The position numbers were made by a program, and so were the translations under genes. Positions 61,207 through 64,000 of a stretch of 64,000 bases of DNA are shown here, one piece after another. Position 1 is the stretch's first letter; every line of letters begins with the position of its first letter. This DNA is from Aquila chrysaetos chrysaetos (taxonomy: Eukaryota; Chordata; Aves; Accipitriformes; Accipitridae): positions 20,214,698 to 20,278,697 of the forward strand of contig NC_044024.1 of assembly GCF_900496995.4 (NCBI RefSeq), read 5' to 3'. The notes beneath the pieces are model-generated. The model was not told the DNA's origin, did not search any database, and saw nothing but the letters and a program-made list of their open reading frames with translations.

Positions 61207-64000
61207 CTGTATTAAAACAGAAACCCAGAAACTATTAGAGGTTGGGAATTTTTCTGCCTTGCAGAAAGGAAGAATCTTTAGAATTTCTATCCTAATGCTC
61301 TTGAAGAATAGCCCATGAATTTCGACAAAGGTGGCACATGCTACCCATACAAGAGGAGAGCAATGATATCATTGGAAAAGACTAAGCTTGCAAACTACAG
61401 CATACAGATAAAGACGAAGGTACCCAAAAGGAGTTTAATTTTTAAGGGACCCCCCCACCCCGTTTAAACATGTTCTGAATAAAGCTATGAACAGAAGCTT
61501 AATTTAATTTAAAAAAAAAAAAAAAGGCAAGAAGGAGACTTTCAGATTCTATATGGTCCATTTTTCTGTCTCAGGGCAGAAGCAACAAGACCTTTATCAT
61601 TTGTGATGGATGAGTAACAGCAGAAACATTGTCAGGATTATCTGTACCATTAAGTGCCCAAAAGAGTGATAAAGAACATGAAGTAGAGTTTGGGTATTGA
61701 GGTAAAAGGACAGTTTACAGAACAAACGCATGGTTATGTAGGTCCCATGACCAGTGAAAAAAAAGATGCCTATATGTAACTATACAGATATGGCTTCAAA
61801 AAGTCTACTGCATAATTGTTCTCTTGGACTATTTGGTTTTATATACAGAAAGCTTTTAACTGATGTTTAACCTAGTTATATTTTATTAGCCCTCCCCGTA
61901 AGTCTAAAATTTCTGTCAAGGTACCATTTTTTACAGACTGAAGCCGTGTTAAACATCCCTTACAAAATTCTCCCACAAACTTTTTCTCTTGAAATATGAA
62001 ATAAGAGGTGCAACAATAATGTTTTTAGTGTTACTGCATTTGCATGTGGCTGTATAAGATTTTGATCCGTAACAGGATGATCCCAAACTTGTGCCAAATA
62101 AATTTTTACTGTATTTTAAATAGAATGCAAAACAAACTGACATACTGAACTTGCAAAAGTACCTCCATACCAATTCCATTTGGTTAGAAGCCAAATTTAG
62201 CTATTCAAATTACACCTTATGCCTTCAATCTCTTATTTAAGTTTAATTGGACTTTAAGAGAAAGGATAAGATGCAACGTTCACATCGATGCACCACCAAG
62301 GATACCTTCAAGGCAAGCCAACTATGCATTACTAAAGTATAACTGTTATGTTCAGTAAACTTCCTCTTTCCTCACAAATGAAAGAAAATGTAGCACTTAT
62401 GAAAAATTTCACTGTATCAAAATAAAACTGTTATGTAATACTAGAATATTTAGAATATGTAATATTTCATATTGATTTATTTCTCTTAATTGTGCAATGT
62501 AACCAACCTATTCAGACGCTTATCTATCTATTTTGGAAACAGCAGAGCTTCCAGTTCTTGATGTAGGAAACACAAGTTCCCAGTAACAGCAATCAATGTG
62601 TGTCAGGCATGACTACAGTCTAAGAAAAAAACCAAAGCCAATAAAAATAGATGTAGTTTCTCTCCTAGATAGCTGTGCATTCCAGCATCTCCAAAGGATT
62701 TTCCTCAGGTGAATAAGCTTCTAGCAATTCTGAAATGGTAACTCTCCAGACTAGAGTTCATTTATCATTGCCAATGATATGTTACAGTGTTCATGTTAGA
62801 AACCTCACTCATGAGGTAACATTTTCCTTATTACTATTATATGCTGGGTGTTTACAAAAATTCTATAGTCTGAGCTTACTGTAGAAAACAAATAACTGAT
62901 GCAAATGCTCATACAAGCACTGACACTGTATTTTATGGACTGCCACAGATGGAAGAGCTGTTCTTTGAGTATAATCTGACTTTGATATCCTCAATTAAAA
63001 GCTTCAAAGACAGATAATATCCAACACACTATTCTTGTCCTGCAGCCAGGGCCACGGAACAAAGTCTGAAATCCGAACACAGATTCTAGAACAGAAGACA
63101 CTCCTCTCTTCGTAGTTTTTAATGAATTTAACTGAAAATCTAAGAAACAACTGGCAACTATTCTTTTTTTTAATATAGAAAAAGAGCTTTTAAATAGTCA
63201 CAAAAGCTTATGGGACTAAGTAAGAGCAAAAGTGTGCGTGGGGAATGGGGAGAGGGTTTATGCCTCTGGAAGCAACTATTCACAGCAGAGGAAATGCCCT
63301 AATCTTCTCTGCATTTAACTACTCAAACAGAACAGGATCAACTTATCCAGCATTTGCACACACCACTAGAATTTCTAAGTGTAACTCAAACCCTAAAGAA
63401 GTACCTGTAGCTAGAAATTTTATCTTATGCAGTTTAATTTTAATAAGGCAGCAAATTATTATCTTTGCTAGAAAAGGCTTTAATTAGCCCAAGGCCAAAA
63501 CACTGTAAGGGTTTAATATTGAAAGTATATGAATAACAGTGTTTATTGTCCTTCCTCTTGTGTTAAAAAGCTTGCCCGGGGTCCAATTTACTACGTAATA
63601 GCATGATTAGAAGAAAACACACTTCTTTTTCTATCTACTTCAAACATTAATTGCAACTTTTGAAATGTTTTTTCATTGTGTTAGGGAAGTCTTCTAGTAA
63701 GAAAGATGACATTAGAGAGGAAAAGGGTAGCATTCTAGTTTGTGAAGAAAACCTGGAATCTGCAAAGCAAGAAGTTGTTTAGTTTAAAAACACCAGCGGA
63801 GGAAATCCTGGTTGCCCTGCAATGGAGCGCTTGCCAACTTCAAATGGAGACACAATTCTGGCTTTAGCGTAAGTACTCAGGGTTGACTCCTTTCAGGAAG
63901 TTCTGAAATCTTCCAAAAGAATCCAGTATGAATAAGTAACAACTATTTCTGGAATTTCTCTAGCATTCCGGCAGGTCTAAACATTTTGGAAACCACAGTA

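Larger units (their letters stand above)
58034..64000. other. Upstream ACSL4 intron / flank, AT-rich
   Basis: Apart from the candidate leader exon (61,163-61,206), the CA microsatellite and an A-run at about 61,511-61,525, nothing recognisable is seen. No CpG island appears before the right edge, so the ACSL4 promoter should be beyond 64,000. Confidence 0.5.

Overview
This is a vertebrate nuclear window, almost certainly avian. The genes have GT-AG introns, promoters lie in two CpG islands inside AT-rich DNA, and two CR1 LINE 3' fragments are present, one of them of the type common in bird genomes. The gene order NXT2 (+), KCNE5 (-), ACSL4 (-) matches human Xq23 in order and orientation. That region corresponds to chicken chromosome 4, so the window is probably the avian counterpart. 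I cannot name the species.

Layout. 1-22,150 is a gene-poor, AT-rich stretch in which I recognise no exon. 22,150-23,110 is the CpG-island promoter of NXT2, whose four coding exons run from 22,749 to 27,464 and give a complete 141-aa protein. 27,680-34,150 holds probable alternative 3' ends of NXT2 and then intergenic DNA. 34,320-35,600 is a second CpG island containing the single-exon KCNE5 gene (115 aa, minus strand), with a 37-bp minisatellite just beyond its 3' end. 35,600-41,500 is intergenic. ACSL4 fills the rest on the minus strand. Fourteen coding exons between 57,866 and 43,240 splice to exactly 711 aa, the length of the human long isoform. A 3' UTR reaches to about 41.5 kb. A probable 5' non-coding exon lies at 61,163-61,206, and the promoter is beyond the right edge.

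The three genes have unrelated jobs. NXT2 is an NTF2-fold cofactor of mRNA export, KCNE5 a single-pass regulatory subunit of voltage-gated potassium channels, and ACSL4 an arachidonate-preferring acyl-CoA synthetase. Their adjacency is old synteny, not an operon. I found no CRISPR array, phage or other unknown multi-gene system. The items most worth checking are the KCNE5 C-terminal motif, its minisatellite and short 3' UTR, the ACSL4 leader exon and dual start, a 31-bp perfect palindrome, and several candidate regulatory clusters.
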